The notes below the pieces were generated by a model. That model saw only the letters and a program-made list of their open reading frames with translations. It ran no database searches and was not told where the DNA came from. From positions 1-64,000 of the forward strand of contig NZ_CBVJ010000014.1 of NCBI RefSeq assembly GCF_000513275.1: a stretch of 64,000 bases of DNA, given 5' to 3'. The stretch's first letter is position 1. Every line of letters begins with the position of its first letter. This DNA is from Paenibacillus gorillae. Its GTDB lineage: Bacteria > Bacillota > Bacilli > Paenibacillales > Paenibacillaceae. Positions 26,034-34,459 of the stretch are shown one piece after another. A program made the position numbers and the translations under genes.

Positions 26034-27674
26034 ATGTCGACAGAAGTATACCATTTATCAAGCGCCCAGCCGTTAACAGAGGCGTATATACAGCAATCGG
26101 ACGAGAGAATCGAATCGCTATTTGGCTATCATCCGGAGAAAGAGCAAGATTGGTCCAGACGCTCCAAGCGTCTTGAGAATACGGCTTCCAGCCGGGTTGA
26201 GTCGGTTGCGCTGGCAGAAGCGCTGCGCGATTACAATACGAAGTTTCAAACGGCGCCTGAAGCGCAAGCTTCAATCAACGCCATTGCAGAAGGAGCCCCG
26301 GTTATCGTCGGCGGTCAGCAAGCAGGGCTTTGGTCGGGACCGCTCATGGTCGTACATAAAGCGGTATCGATCATTGGTGCGGCTAGATGGGCGACTAAGC
26401 AGCTTGGCAAAACCGTTGTTCCGGTATTTTGGATAGCCGGGGAAGATCATGACTGGGACGAAGCCAATCATACGTATGTCTTAACGGCAGAGCAGGAGCT
26501 GCGCAAGCTGTCTGTTCAACGTCCAGAAGGGGCAAGAACGTCCGTAAGCCGTACGGTCATCCATGAAGACACTTGGAAGGAACTGCTTGCTGAGCTGGAG
26601 CAGTCGCTGCCGCATTCGGAGTTCAAGCCGGTTATGCTAGAGCAGCTGTCGCAAGCGGCAGAGCGTTCGCAATCGCTGTCCGATTTGTTCGCGGGTATCC
26701 TGACAACTTTATTCGGTAAAGAAGGTCTAGTTGTGCTTGATGCTGACGATGCCGCCATCCGCAAGCTTGAGGCGCCAATGTTCCGCAGGCTCATTGAGCA
26801 GAATGACGAGCTGGAGCGTGCTTATGTCGCAGCGGCTGATAAGGTGAAGGGCTTCGGCTACGAGCTGCAGGCAGATGTGGTGCCGGGTAGCGCCAATTTA
26901 TTCGTTTTCCAAGCGGCCAACGGCAATGAACGAACGCTGCTGCATAAACTGGATGGGAAGTTTCAAGACCGCAAAGGCCAAGTTTCCTTGACGAAAGAAG
27001 AACTGCTGCAATTGGCGGATCAAGAGACGTCCCAGCTTAGCAATAACGTGTTGACGAGACCGCTTATGCAGGATTACTTGCTTCCAGTGCTCGGAACGGT
27101 TCTTGGACCCGGTGAGATTGCCTACTGGGCATTGACGGGCGGTGCATTCCGCCATTTGGATATGGAAATGCCGATCGTCGTTCCGAGAATGTCGTTTACG
27201 CTCGTTGAAGGCACAGTAGCCAAGCACATGGCGAAATACGGCTTGACGTTCGAGGATGTCGCTACCCGTTTTGACGAGAAGAAGCAGCATTGGCTGACCG
27301 AGCAGGATCAGCTGTCCATTGACGAGCGGTTCGCCGCAGTCAAACAGTCGTTCAACGATATGTATGGCCCGCTGCTGGAGCTTGCTTCATCGGTACAGCC
27401 TGGTCTGGCTAAGCTGGGAGAGACGAATCGTCAGAAGATCGTCGAGCAGATCGAATATTTGGAATCGAAAACGAAGGATGCGCATAACAAGCAATATGAA
27501 GCGTCCATCCGCCAGCTTGACCGCATCGCTTTGTCCTTGTGGCCTTCAGGCAAGCCGCAGGAACGGGTGTCGAATATGACGTCTTACTGGAACCGCTACG
27601 GCCTGACCTGGCTGGAGAAGCTGCTTGAAGTGCCTTATGAGCGCACGGGCGGACATCAAATCGTATACTTATAA
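26034..27674 (+). CDS. bshC: Bacillithiol synthesis cysteine-adding enzyme BshC
   Basis: 546 residues from the ATG at 26034; an in-frame ATG at 26004 lies before AGGAGG (26014-26019) and is less likely. Typical BshC: nucleotide-binding-fold core with GGQQAGLWSGPLMVVHKAVS, the EDHDWDEANHTYVL block, TRPLMQDYLLPVLGTVLGPGE, and a long C-terminal coiled coil (about 455-500). It is thought to join cysteine to GlcN-malate, the last step of bacillithiol synthesis. It is the first gene after its promoter and is followed closely by ahcY. Confidence 0.95.
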   Translation: MSTEVYHLSSAQPLTEAYIQQSDERIESLFGYHPEKEQDWSRRSKRLENTASSRVESVALAEALRDYNTKFQTAPEAQASINAIAEGAPVIVGGQQAGLWSGPLMVVHKAVSIIGAARWATKQLGKTVVPVFWIAGEDHDWDEANHTYVLTAEQELRKLSVQRPEGARTSVSRTVIHEDTWKELLAELEQSLPHSEFKPVMLEQLSQAAERSQSLSDLFAGILTTLFGKEGLVVLDADDAAIRKLEAPMFRRLIEQNDELERAYVAAADKVKGFGYELQADVVPGSANLFVFQAANGNERTLLHKLDGKFQDRKGQVSLTKEELLQLADQETSQLSNNVLTRPLMQDYLLPVLGTVLGPGEIAYWALTGGAFRHLDMEMPIVVPRMSFTLVEGTVAKHMAKYGLTFEDVATRFDEKKQHWLTEQDQLSIDERFAAVKQSFNDMYGPLLELASSVQPGLAKLGETNRQKIVEQIEYLESKTKDAHNKQYEASIRQLDRIALSLWPSGKPQERVSNMTSYWNRYGLTWLEKLLEVPYERTGGHQIVYL

Positions 27675-27699
27675 GGAAATAAATGAGGGAGGCCGTGAC

Positions 27700-28962
27700 A
27701 TGACCGCGTTGGAAAACAGCATTATTCGCGATATCGCGCTCGCACCGGAAGGTCATTTGAAAATTGACTGGGCAAGCGCACATATGCCGGTATTGAACCG
27801 GATTCGCAAGCAGTTTGAGAAAGAGCAGCCGTTTAAGGGGCTGAAAGTAACGATTTCGCTTCACTTGGAGGCGAAAACCGCCTACCTGGCTAAAGTAGTT
27901 CAAGCTGGTGGCGCAGAAGTAACGATTACAGGCAGCAATCCGCTGTCGACGCAAGACGATGTATGTGCAGCGCTTGTGGAGGATGGCATTACGGTATTTG
28001 CGAAGTACAATCCGGAGCCTCAAGAGTTCAAGGAATTGAACATCAAGGCGCTGGAGTCGAAGCCGGATCTTATTATTGACGACGGCGGCGACTTGGCGAC
28101 GATTCTGCATAACGACCGTCCGGATCTTCGGGTTAACCTGAGAGGCGGAGCGGAAGAAACGACTACGGGCATTATTCGTCTGAAGGCGATGCAAAAAGAC
28201 GGAACGCTGCAATTTCCGATGGTTGCAGTCAATGACGCATTCTGCAAATATTTATTCGATAACCGTTATGGTACAGGGCAATCGGTATTTGATGGCATCA
28301 ACCGTACGACGAACCTCGTCGTTGCAGGCAAAACCGTCGTTGTCGTCGGCTACGGCTGGTGCGGCAAAGGCGTAGCTATGCGGGCTAAAGGGCTCGGAGC
28401 CAACGTTGTCGTAACTGAGGTTGACGCAATTAAAGCGGTAGAAGCCTACATGGACGGCTTTACCGTTCTGCCGATGATTGAAGCGGCTAAAGTGGGCGAG
28501 TTCTTCGTTACTGTAACTGGCAACCGTGATTGCATTCGCGGCGAGCATTACGAAGTGATGAGAGACGGCGCGATCTTGTCGAATGCCGGCCATTTTGACG
28601 TTGAGTTCAACAAACCGGAGCTGGCTGCTTTATCTTCGGATATTCGCAAGGTTCGCCACAATATCGAAGAATACAAGCTGAAGGACGGCCGAAGCATTTA
28701 CGTGCTGGCTGAGGGCAGACTTGTTAACCTGGCAGCAGGCGATGGGCACCCGGCGGAAATTATGGATACCACGTTTGCGCTGCAGGCGCTTGGCCTGAAG
28801 TATGTGAACGAAAGCTACGCATCGATCGGCAAGCAAGTGGTTAACGTTCCTTACGAGCTTGATAATCAAGTCGCAAGCTTCAAGCTGGATTCGCTTGGCA
28901 TCACGATCGACAAGCTGACTGACGAGCAAGTTGCTTATTTGGACAGCTGGAAAGAAGATTAA
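27700..28962 (+). CDS. ahcY: Adenosylhomocysteinase
   Basis: 420 residues from the ATG at 27700 (GGGAGG upstream). Substrate part: DWASAHMPVLNRIRK and the GAEVTITGSNPLSTQD block. NAD domain: VVVVGYGWCGKGVAMRAKGLGA. AILSNAGHFDVEF and GDGHPAEIMD are further family motifs. It splits S-adenosylhomocysteine into adenosine and homocysteine with bound NAD. It is in the shorter prokaryotic/archaeal size class. 25 nt after bshC, so likely co-transcribed; homocysteine can feed cysteine supply for bacillithiol (inference). Bacillus subtilis uses the Pfs/LuxS route instead. Confidence 0.95.
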   Translation: MTALENSIIRDIALAPEGHLKIDWASAHMPVLNRIRKQFEKEQPFKGLKVTISLHLEAKTAYLAKVVQAGGAEVTITGSNPLSTQDDVCAALVEDGITVFAKYNPEPQEFKELNIKALESKPDLIIDDGGDLATILHNDRPDLRVNLRGGAEETTTGIIRLKAMQKDGTLQFPMVAVNDAFCKYLFDNRYGTGQSVFDGINRTTNLVVAGKTVVVVGYGWCGKGVAMRAKGLGANVVVTEVDAIKAVEAYMDGFTVLPMIEAAKVGEFFVTVTGNRDCIRGEHYEVMRDGAILSNAGHFDVEFNKPELAALSSDIRKVRHNIEEYKLKDGRSIYVLAEGRLVNLAAGDGHPAEIMDTTFALQALGLKYVNESYASIGKQVVNVPYELDNQVASFKLDSLGITIDKLTDEQVAYLDSWKED

Positions 28963-28979
28963 TTGAAATGAAACCGGAA

Positions 28980-29016
28980 ACCGCAGGCAAGGGAAACCTT
29001 GCTTTGCGGTTTTTTT
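28980..29016 (+). terminator. Terminator after ahcY
   Basis: A 12-bp stem (from CCGCAGGCAAGG at 28981, with one bulge) with a GAAA loop and six to seven T after it. Confidence 0.92.
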
Positions 29017-29130
29017 GTATGCGTACATTTTCACATGAAGAGAATGGCGCACTTATCGGAGGGTCGAACACATAAGACGGGAATGGGACGCGCAATGGCA
29101 GCCGTACAATAAAAGAAGGAGGGATTTCTA

Positions 29131-30324
29131 ATGAGGAGCTCCGTTGAGACGATACGTTTGATGGATAAGTTCGGTGCCCGTAATTACAGTCCGCTTCCCG
29201 TCGTTATCGCCCGCGCCGAAGGTGTGTGGGTAGAAGATCCTGAGGGCCGCCGTTATTTGGATATGCTGAGCGCATACTCCGCGCTGAATCACGGTCACCG
29301 GCATCCGGCCGTCATTAAGGCATTGAAGGAGCAGGCGGATAAAGTAACGCTCACCTCAAGAGCATTTCACAATGAGGAGCTGGGACAGCTAAGTAAAAAG
29401 CTGGCCGCTTATACGGGCAAAACCAAAGTACTGGCGATGAATACCGGAGCGGAAGCGGTGGAGACCGCACTCAAGGCCGCTCGCCGCTGGGCGTACCGGG
29501 TGAAGGGAATTCCGGCAGATGCGGCGGAGATTATCGTATGTGAAGGCAATTTTCACGGCAGAACGATTACGATCACATCTTTTTCATCCGATGCCCCGTA
29601 CCGGGACGGATTTGGTCCGTTTACGCCAGGATTTAAGCTGATTCCCTATGGCGATATCGAGGCTCTGGAACAGGCGATTAACGATCGTACGGCGGCGTTT
29701 CTGGTAGAGCCGGTTCAGGGCGAGGCAGGCGTTATCGTGCCCCCGGACGGCTATTTAAGGGATGCCCGTGCCTTGTGCAAGAGCAAACAGGTTCTATTCA
29801 TTGCCGATGAGATTCAGACTGGCTTCGGGCGTACGGGTAAGCGATTTGCCTGCGATTGGGAAGATGTCCAGCCCGATGCTTATATTGTCGGTAAAGCGCT
29901 AGGCGGCGGAGTCATCCCCATATCGGCCGTTGCGGCAGATGATGAGCTGCTTGGTGTCTTCAATCCTGGCTCCCACGGCTCGACGTTTGGCGGCAATCCG
30001 CTCGCTTGTGCGGTAGCTGTTGCTGCTCTACGTGTTCTGGAAGAGGAGGGGCTCGCAGCCCGGTCGGAGCAGCTAGGCGCTTATTTCCGGCAGAGGCTTG
30101 AAGCAATTCGGCATGAAGACATTATCGAGGTGCGCGGCAGAGGGCTGCTGCTTGGCATGCAGCTTACAGTGCAAGCAAGAGCCTATTGCGAGGCGCTGTT
30201 TCGAATTGGCGTACTGTGCAAGGAAACGCATGATATGACCATCCGGTTTGCTCCACCGCTTACGATCTCCCAAGAGGAGCTGGACTGGGGGCTGGAGCGG
30301 ATCGAGGAAGTGTTTCAATCATGA
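29131..30324 (+). CDS. rocD: Ornithine aminotransferase
   Basis: 397 residues, class III PLP aminotransferase. Motifs: [35 protein letters not shown] (ornithine-aminotransferase pattern), the PLP Asp region [16 protein letters not shown] and the PLP lysine in [23 protein letters not shown] contacts phosphate. It converts ornithine and 2-oxoglutarate to glutamate semialdehyde and glutamate. AGGAGGG precedes the ATG. It overlaps rocF by 4 nt, so the pair forms an arginine-to-glutamate route. Confidence 0.95.
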   Translation: MRSSVETIRLMDKFGARNYSPLPVVIARAEGVWVEDPEGRRYLDMLSAYSALNHGHRHPAVIKALKEQADKVTLTSRAFHNEELGQLSKKLAAYTGKTKVLAMNTGAEAVETALKAARRWAYRVKGIPADAAEIIVCEGNFHGRTITITSFSSDAPYRDGFGPFTPGFKLIPYGDIEALEQAINDRTAAFLVEPVQGEAGVIVPPDGYLRDARALCKSKQVLFIADEIQTGFGRTGKRFACDWEDVQPDAYIVGKALGGGVIPISAVAADDELLGVFNPGSHGSTFGGNPLACAVAVAALRVLEEEGLAARSEQLGAYFRQRLEAIRHEDIIEVRGRGLLLGMQLTVQARAYCEALFRIGVLCKETHDMTIRFAPPLTISQEELDWGLERIEEVFQS

Positions 30325-31241
30325 GAGATCTTTCACTTATATCTGTCCCTTTCGGACTTGGGGCTGGTCGTCCGGGCAGTGAGCATGGTCCTGCGAAGCT
30401 TGGGGAGCTGGATTTGGCGGGTTCGCTGAAGGGGCATGGTTTGCGAGTTGGCGGCGAGAGGGAGATTGACGTGGCTTCCTTATTGCAAGCCATGAAGCCG
30501 GATACTGCGGCATATGCCGGAAAAGCTGGCGGCATGAAGCATGCGGCTGAAGTGCTAAGTGTCTCCAGAGCGATTGCCGCAGAGGGGGCTGCGGCTGCCG
30601 CTTCGGGTTATTTTCCGCTATTTATAGGGGGTGACCACAGCATTGCGATCGGATCGGTAGCCGGTCTAACAGCAGCTTATGAACGGATGGGCATCATCTG
30701 GTTCGATGCGCATGCGGATTTAAATACGGAGACGACGAGCTTTACTGGCAATATGCACGGGATTTCGCTTGCTGTGGCGCTCGGATTGACGACTCTTACT
30801 ATGAAGGATGTTCATAAGTCTGCCCGGCCGATTGCACTGAAGCGGGCAGTGCTCCTCGGTGCTCGAGATTTGGACCCGGCTGAAGAGCGCTTTATCCAGC
30901 AGTCAGGCTTGACTTATTTCAGTAAGGCGGATATCGACAGGCTTGGAATAGAGGAGACGGTAAAGCAGGCGCTGCACATTGCCTGTAAGGATGCTGACGG
31001 GCTTCATCTGAGCTTTGATATCGACAGTGTTGATCCTGGTGAAGCGCCAGGTACGGGCACGCCGGTTGCAAGCGGGATCAGCAGCCAGGAGGCCCGGCTC
31101 GCTTTGCGTATAATCGGGGCTTCAGAGTTACTGTCGTCTGCCGATTTCGTAGAGCTGAATCCGCTGCTGGATCAGGGTGAACGGACCTCCAGGCTGATGC
31201 ATTCGCTAATTGCGGGGCTGCTTCTCAATCATTCAAGTTAA
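30321..31241 (+). CDS. rocF: Arginase
   Basis: 306 residues, ureohydrolase fold. The di-manganese ligands are visible: GGDHSIAIG (His), [10 protein letters not shown] (Asp-His-Asp) and SFDIDSVDP (Asp-Asp). NMHGISLA and [10 protein letters not shown] complete the arginase signature, rather than agmatinase. It hydrolyses arginine to ornithine and urea, and ornithine goes to RocD encoded just upstream (ATGA overlap). No RocR/AhrC site was recognised. Confidence 0.95.
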   Translation: MRDLSLISVPFGLGAGRPGSEHGPAKLGELDLAGSLKGHGLRVGGEREIDVASLLQAMKPDTAAYAGKAGGMKHAAEVLSVSRAIAAEGAAAAASGYFPLFIGGDHSIAIGSVAGLTAAYERMGIIWFDAHADLNTETTSFTGNMHGISLAVALGLTTLTMKDVHKSARPIALKRAVLLGARDLDPAEERFIQQSGLTYFSKADIDRLGIEETVKQALHIACKDADGLHLSFDIDSVDPGEAPGTGTPVASGISSQEARLALRIIGASELLSSADFVELNPLLDQGERTSRLMHSLIAGLLLNHSS

Positions 31242-31333
31242 TATTGTGCTGCCTATCAGGAAGCCCCTAGATAAAGTTGCAACTTTTGGAAGGTGCGTCC
31301 GTCTAAAGGTTATTAACTAAAGGGGGTTTGCAG

Positions 31334-32458
31334 ATGCGTATATTAAATAGGCTGCATCTAGCTCTGCTTGGAATTATTATAGTCGTATTGGTCATAAGCG
31401 GGTGTTCTTCATCAAGTAAAGATAGCAGCACTGCCAGCTCACAATCGTTGTTAAGAAATGAAAAGGCCATGGTGCAACAAGAAACGCCGGCAGAGGATGG
31501 AGAAGTAAGCGGCCTTAAGAAATTCTCGGAGTCGGAATCGGCGGCTTCATCGGCAATGGGGGAAACGAGCGGCTCCATCGGTGATATCGGAATTGGCGAA
31601 TCGGGCGGGCAGGAGGCTTTTAACCAGAAGCTCATTTACAAAGCTGATCTTACGATGGAAGTTAGCGCATACGAAGATGCTGTTACGGAGCTGCAAACGG
31701 CGATTCACCAGAGCGGAGGTTACATTCTTCAGTTTCAAGACGGTCAATATCATAATGAAAAAGGATCAACCTATACGATAAAAGTGCCATCATCTTCCTT
31801 TATGTCCTTTATCGACCGGCTGGACGGTATTAAGCATACCCGGTTTGAGAGGCAGCTGGGCGCAACAGATGTAACGGAGGAATACGTTGATCTGGAATCC
31901 CGGCTTAAGGCGAAGCAGGTTGTAGAAGAACGGCTGCTTGGCTTTATTGATAAGGCAGAAAAGGCGGATGATCTCGTTAAATTTTCACAGCAGCTGTCTG
32001 TTGTCCAAGAGGAAATAGAGCAAATTAAAGGGCGGGTTCGCTATTTAGACCGCAATGTAGCCTTTTCGACGATTGAGCTTAGATTGTACCAGCCTTCTTC
32101 TGCAGCGGCTTCCGTGGCAGCAGCGGGGTTAGGCGCGAAGATGTCTTCTGCGTTAAAGGGAAGCTTTAATGGAGTGATGACGTTTCTGGAAGGCTTGCTG
32201 ATCTTTTTGTCCGGCGCGCTTCCGGTGCTCGTGTTTCTCGCCATTATCGGCGGAGCGGTGTATGCAATTTACCGCAAAATTAAGAAACGGAGCGGCAGCT
32301 TCTATAATGGAAATGAGGGGAACGGTGGAAAGCAAGACGGAGGCAGGAGCGGGAACAGTCCACAAGCTGCGGCTGTGCAATCTGATCTCGAACCCGTTTC
32401 GCGGCCTCAAGAAGCGCCTATACAGGAGCAATCTGTGGATAAAGAAGAAAAATTATAA
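31334..32458 (+). CDS. DUF4349 lipoprotein
   Basis: 374 residues from the ATG at 31334 (AGGGGG 7-9 nt upstream). A lipoprotein signal ends in VLVISGC with the acylated Cys at residue 24, then a Ser/Glu-rich linker. The DUF4349 domain spans ~100-285: YKADLTMEVSAYEDAVTEL, YTIKVPSSSFMSFIDRL, ATDVTEEYVDLESRLKAKQ, coiled-coil region, and RVRYLDRNVAFSTIELRLY. A membrane helix at ~295-320 and a Gly/Asn/Glu-rich tail follow. Predicted envelope protein anchored at both ends; function unknown. Confidence 0.9.
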   Translation: MRILNRLHLALLGIIIVVLVISGCSSSSKDSSTASSQSLLRNEKAMVQQETPAEDGEVSGLKKFSESESAASSAMGETSGSIGDIGIGESGGQEAFNQKLIYKADLTMEVSAYEDAVTELQTAIHQSGGYILQFQDGQYHNEKGSTYTIKVPSSSFMSFIDRLDGIKHTRFERQLGATDVTEEYVDLESRLKAKQVVEERLLGFIDKAEKADDLVKFSQQLSVVQEEIEQIKGRVRYLDRNVAFSTIELRLYQPSSAAASVAAAGLGAKMSSALKGSFNGVMTFLEGLLIFLSGALPVLVFLAIIGGAVYAIYRKIKKRSGSFYNGNEGNGGKQDGGRSGNSPQAAAVQSDLEPVSRPQEAPIQEQSVDKEEKL

Positions 32459-32478
32459 TCGGAAACCCGCTTAAGCTG

Positions 32479-32506
32479 TTGATAAGTGAAAATTTTATTC
32501 TAAAAT
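32479..32506 (+). promoter_or_regulatory. Candidate SigA promoter of the mraZ (dcw) operon
   Basis: TTGATA (32479-32484), 16-nt spacer, TAAAAT (32501-32506). The -10 overlaps the left arm of the DUF4349 terminator, so initiation would fall inside the hairpin. Matches are moderate and the 16-nt spacing is short; another promoter closer to the operator cannot be excluded. Confidence 0.4.
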
Positions 32507-32535
32507 CCTGCTCATAGAGCAGGATTTTTATTTTA
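32504..32535 (+). terminator. Terminator after the DUF4349 gene
   Basis: A perfect 10-bp stem (32504-32513 with 32517-32526) with a 3-nt loop, then a T-rich tail. Confidence 0.85.
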
Positions 32536-32557
32536 GGTGGCGAACTATTGTATCTGA

Positions 32558-32604
32558 GTGGGGAAAAGTGGGGCAAAGTGGAGGATTTGGGGGAGAGGGT
32601 GGAG
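32558..32604 (+). promoter_or_regulatory. MraZ operator: tandem GTGGGG-type repeats
   Basis: GTGGGG at 32558, GTGGGG at 32568, GTGGAG at 32578, TGGGGG at 32588 and GTGGAG at 32599. The first four are on an exact 10-bp step, the fifth is one base later. MraZ is known to bind direct TGGG/GTGG-type repeats upstream of its own operon and repress it, so this is an autoregulatory site. The last repeat also supplies the GGTGGAG ribosome site of mraZ. Confidence 0.85.
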
Positions 32605-32612
32605 ACGGCCGT

Positions 32613-33050
32613 ATGTTTATGGGTGAATATCAACATAGCATTGACGAAAAGGGCCGTATTATTATCCCTTCCAAATTTAGGGAATCGCTTGGCGCCTCCT
32701 TTATCGCAACCCGCGGACTCGACAACTGCCTGTTTGTATATCCGCTCAGTGAATGGAGTGTTCTGGAGCAGAAGCTCAAAACGCTGCCGCTCATGAAATC
32801 GGATGCCCGAGCATTTACCCGTTTCTTCTTCTCGGGGGCAACGGAATGCGAGCTGGACAAACAGGGAAGGGTAAACTTACCGGCGCATTTGCGCGAATAC
32901 GCGAAGCTGGACAAGGACTGTATGGTTCTTGGCGTATCCGGCCGCGTAGAAATTTGGAGCAAGCAAACTTGGGACGGCTACTACGAGCAGTCCGAGCAGA
33001 CGTTCAATGAAATTGCCGAGAAATTGGTCGATTTCGATTTCAACTTCTAG
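32613..33050 (+). CDS. mraZ: Transcriptional regulator MraZ
   Basis: 145 residues from the ATG at 32613, with the GGTGGAG of the last operator repeat as ribosome site. It has two SpoVT/AbrB-like MraZ half-domains: [20 protein letters not shown] and [19 protein letters not shown], each with the conserved DxKGR/DxQGR turn. MraZ forms a ring-shaped oligomer that binds tandem repeats before the dcw operon. First gene of the division and wall cluster. Confidence 0.96.
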   Translation: MFMGEYQHSIDEKGRIIIPSKFRESLGASFIATRGLDNCLFVYPLSEWSVLEQKLKTLPLMKSDARAFTRFFFSGATECELDKQGRVNLPAHLREYAKLDKDCMVLGVSGRVEIWSKQTWDGYYEQSEQTFNEIAEKLVDFDFNF

Positions 33051-33080
33051 TACGGACAACAAGAATGGGAGGAAAATCGC

Positions 33081-34031
33081 GTGTTTCAGCATATTACAGT
33101 TCTTTTGGAAGAAGCGGTTAAAGGCTTGAATATCAAGCCAAACGGTATTTACGTGGATTGCACGCTTGGAGGCGCGGGACATAGTGAATTGATAGCTTCC
33201 CGGCTCGGCGACGGAGGCCGTTTGATCGCATTCGACCAAGATGACGCGGCGCTGAATAACGCTAAGGTTAAGCTTTCTCCCTATATGGATAAAGTAACGC
33301 TGGTGAAAAGCAATTTTCGGTATTTGGAAGAAAAGCTGCTTGAATGCGGCGTGCCGACGAAAGACGGCGTTCCGCAGGTTGACGGCATATTGTTTGACCT
33401 TGGCGTATCCAGCCCACAACTAGATGAAGCCGACCGCGGCTTCAGTTACAACCATGATGCTCCGCTAGATATGCGAATGGATCAAGGGGGCGCTCTAACA
33501 GCTTATGACATCGTCAATAGCTGGGATGAGCGTGAAATTTCCCGCATTCTAAGCCATTATGGCGAGGAGAAGTTTGCCAGATCAATCGCCCGCAAAATCA
33601 TACAGGCGCGTGAAAACGCTCCAGTAGAGACGACGGGAGAGCTTGCCGAGCTGATCAAGAGCGGCATACCTGCAGCAGCCAGACGGACAGGCGGACATCC
33701 CGCCAAACGTTCATTCCAGGCGCTGCGTATCGCGGTCAACGATGAACTTGGCGCAGAAGAAACCGCGTTGGAGCAAACCGTCAGATGTCTTGCCCCTGAG
33801 GGCCGGGCGTCAGTCATTACGTTCCATTCGCTAGAGGACCGGATTTGCAAGCAATTATTTGCGAAATATATTGAAAAATGCACTTGTCCGCCGGATTTTC
33901 CGATGTGTGTATGCGGCGGCACAGGAACGCTGCGGTTAGTGAACCGCAAGCCGATTGTTCCAAGCGAGCAGGAGCTGGAGTTAAATCCGCGCGCTCGTTC
34001 GGCCAAGCTGCGTGTCGCAGAAAAATTGTGA
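33081..34031 (+). CDS. rsmH: 16S rRNA (cytosine-1402-N4)-methyltransferase RsmH
   Basis: 316 residues from a GTG start with GGGAGGAAAA upstream. SAM motif [14 protein letters not shown], then [27 protein letters not shown], and the C-terminal [14 protein letters not shown], all typical. A Cys cluster ([13 protein letters not shown]) is the usual one in this family. It methylates C1402 in the decoding centre. Second gene of the dcw operon. Confidence 0.97.
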   Translation: MFQHITVLLEEAVKGLNIKPNGIYVDCTLGGAGHSELIASRLGDGGRLIAFDQDDAALNNAKVKLSPYMDKVTLVKSNFRYLEEKLLECGVPTKDGVPQVDGILFDLGVSSPQLDEADRGFSYNHDAPLDMRMDQGGALTAYDIVNSWDEREISRILSHYGEEKFARSIARKIIQARENAPVETTGELAELIKSGIPAAARRTGGHPAKRSFQALRIAVNDELGAEETALEQTVRCLAPEGRASVITFHSLEDRICKQLFAKYIEKCTCPPDFPMCVCGGTGTLRLVNRKPIVPSEQELELNPRARSAKLRVAEKL

Positions 34032-34048
34032 TTTAGGGGGTTCTCGCA

Positions 34049-34450
34049 TTGTCTTACATTAACGGTAACTTGGCTATGCAGCCAAAGCGCAAACCGGAGG
34101 AGCGGCAAACCGTCCGCGAAACAAAGCGCGTCGTCGTCAAGCGCAAGACGCTTCCGACTCAGGAAAAGCTGTTGTATATGTTTTCGGTCGTTGTACTCGT
34201 TATCGTGCTTGGACTCATCTTGGTCCGTCAGTCTCAAATCTACGGGATGCGTGTCGAAATCAAGCAAATGACTAACGAACACGAAGCGATGAACATTGAA
34301 ATGAAAGAGCTGACCAAGCAGGTAGAGATGCTCTCCGACAAAGAGAGGATTCGCAAGCTGGCAGAGGAGCGGGGCATGACCATTACGGAAACGCCCGGCA
34401 TTACGGTAAATCCGGGTGTGGATGATACCGAGTCTGCCTTGCGGAACTAG
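34049..34450 (+). CDS. ftsL: Cell division protein FtsL
   Basis: 133 residues from a TTG start (AGGGGG 9 nt upstream). A basic N-terminal cytoplasmic tail, one membrane helix at ~48-68 (YMFSVVVLVIVLGLILV), then an extracellular leucine-zipper-like coiled coil (~70-115) ending in IRKLAEERGM, the usual FtsL close. It works in the FtsL-DivIC/DivIB complex that activates septal wall synthesis. Overlap-free, 17 nt after rsmH. Confidence 0.93.
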   Translation: MSYINGNLAMQPKRKPEERQTVRETKRVVVKRKTLPTQEKLLYMFSVVVLVIVLGLILVRQSQIYGMRVEIKQMTNEHEAMNIEMKELTKQVEMLSDKERIRKLAEERGMTITETPGITVNPGVDDTESALRN

Positions 34451-34459
34451 GTGACCGCT

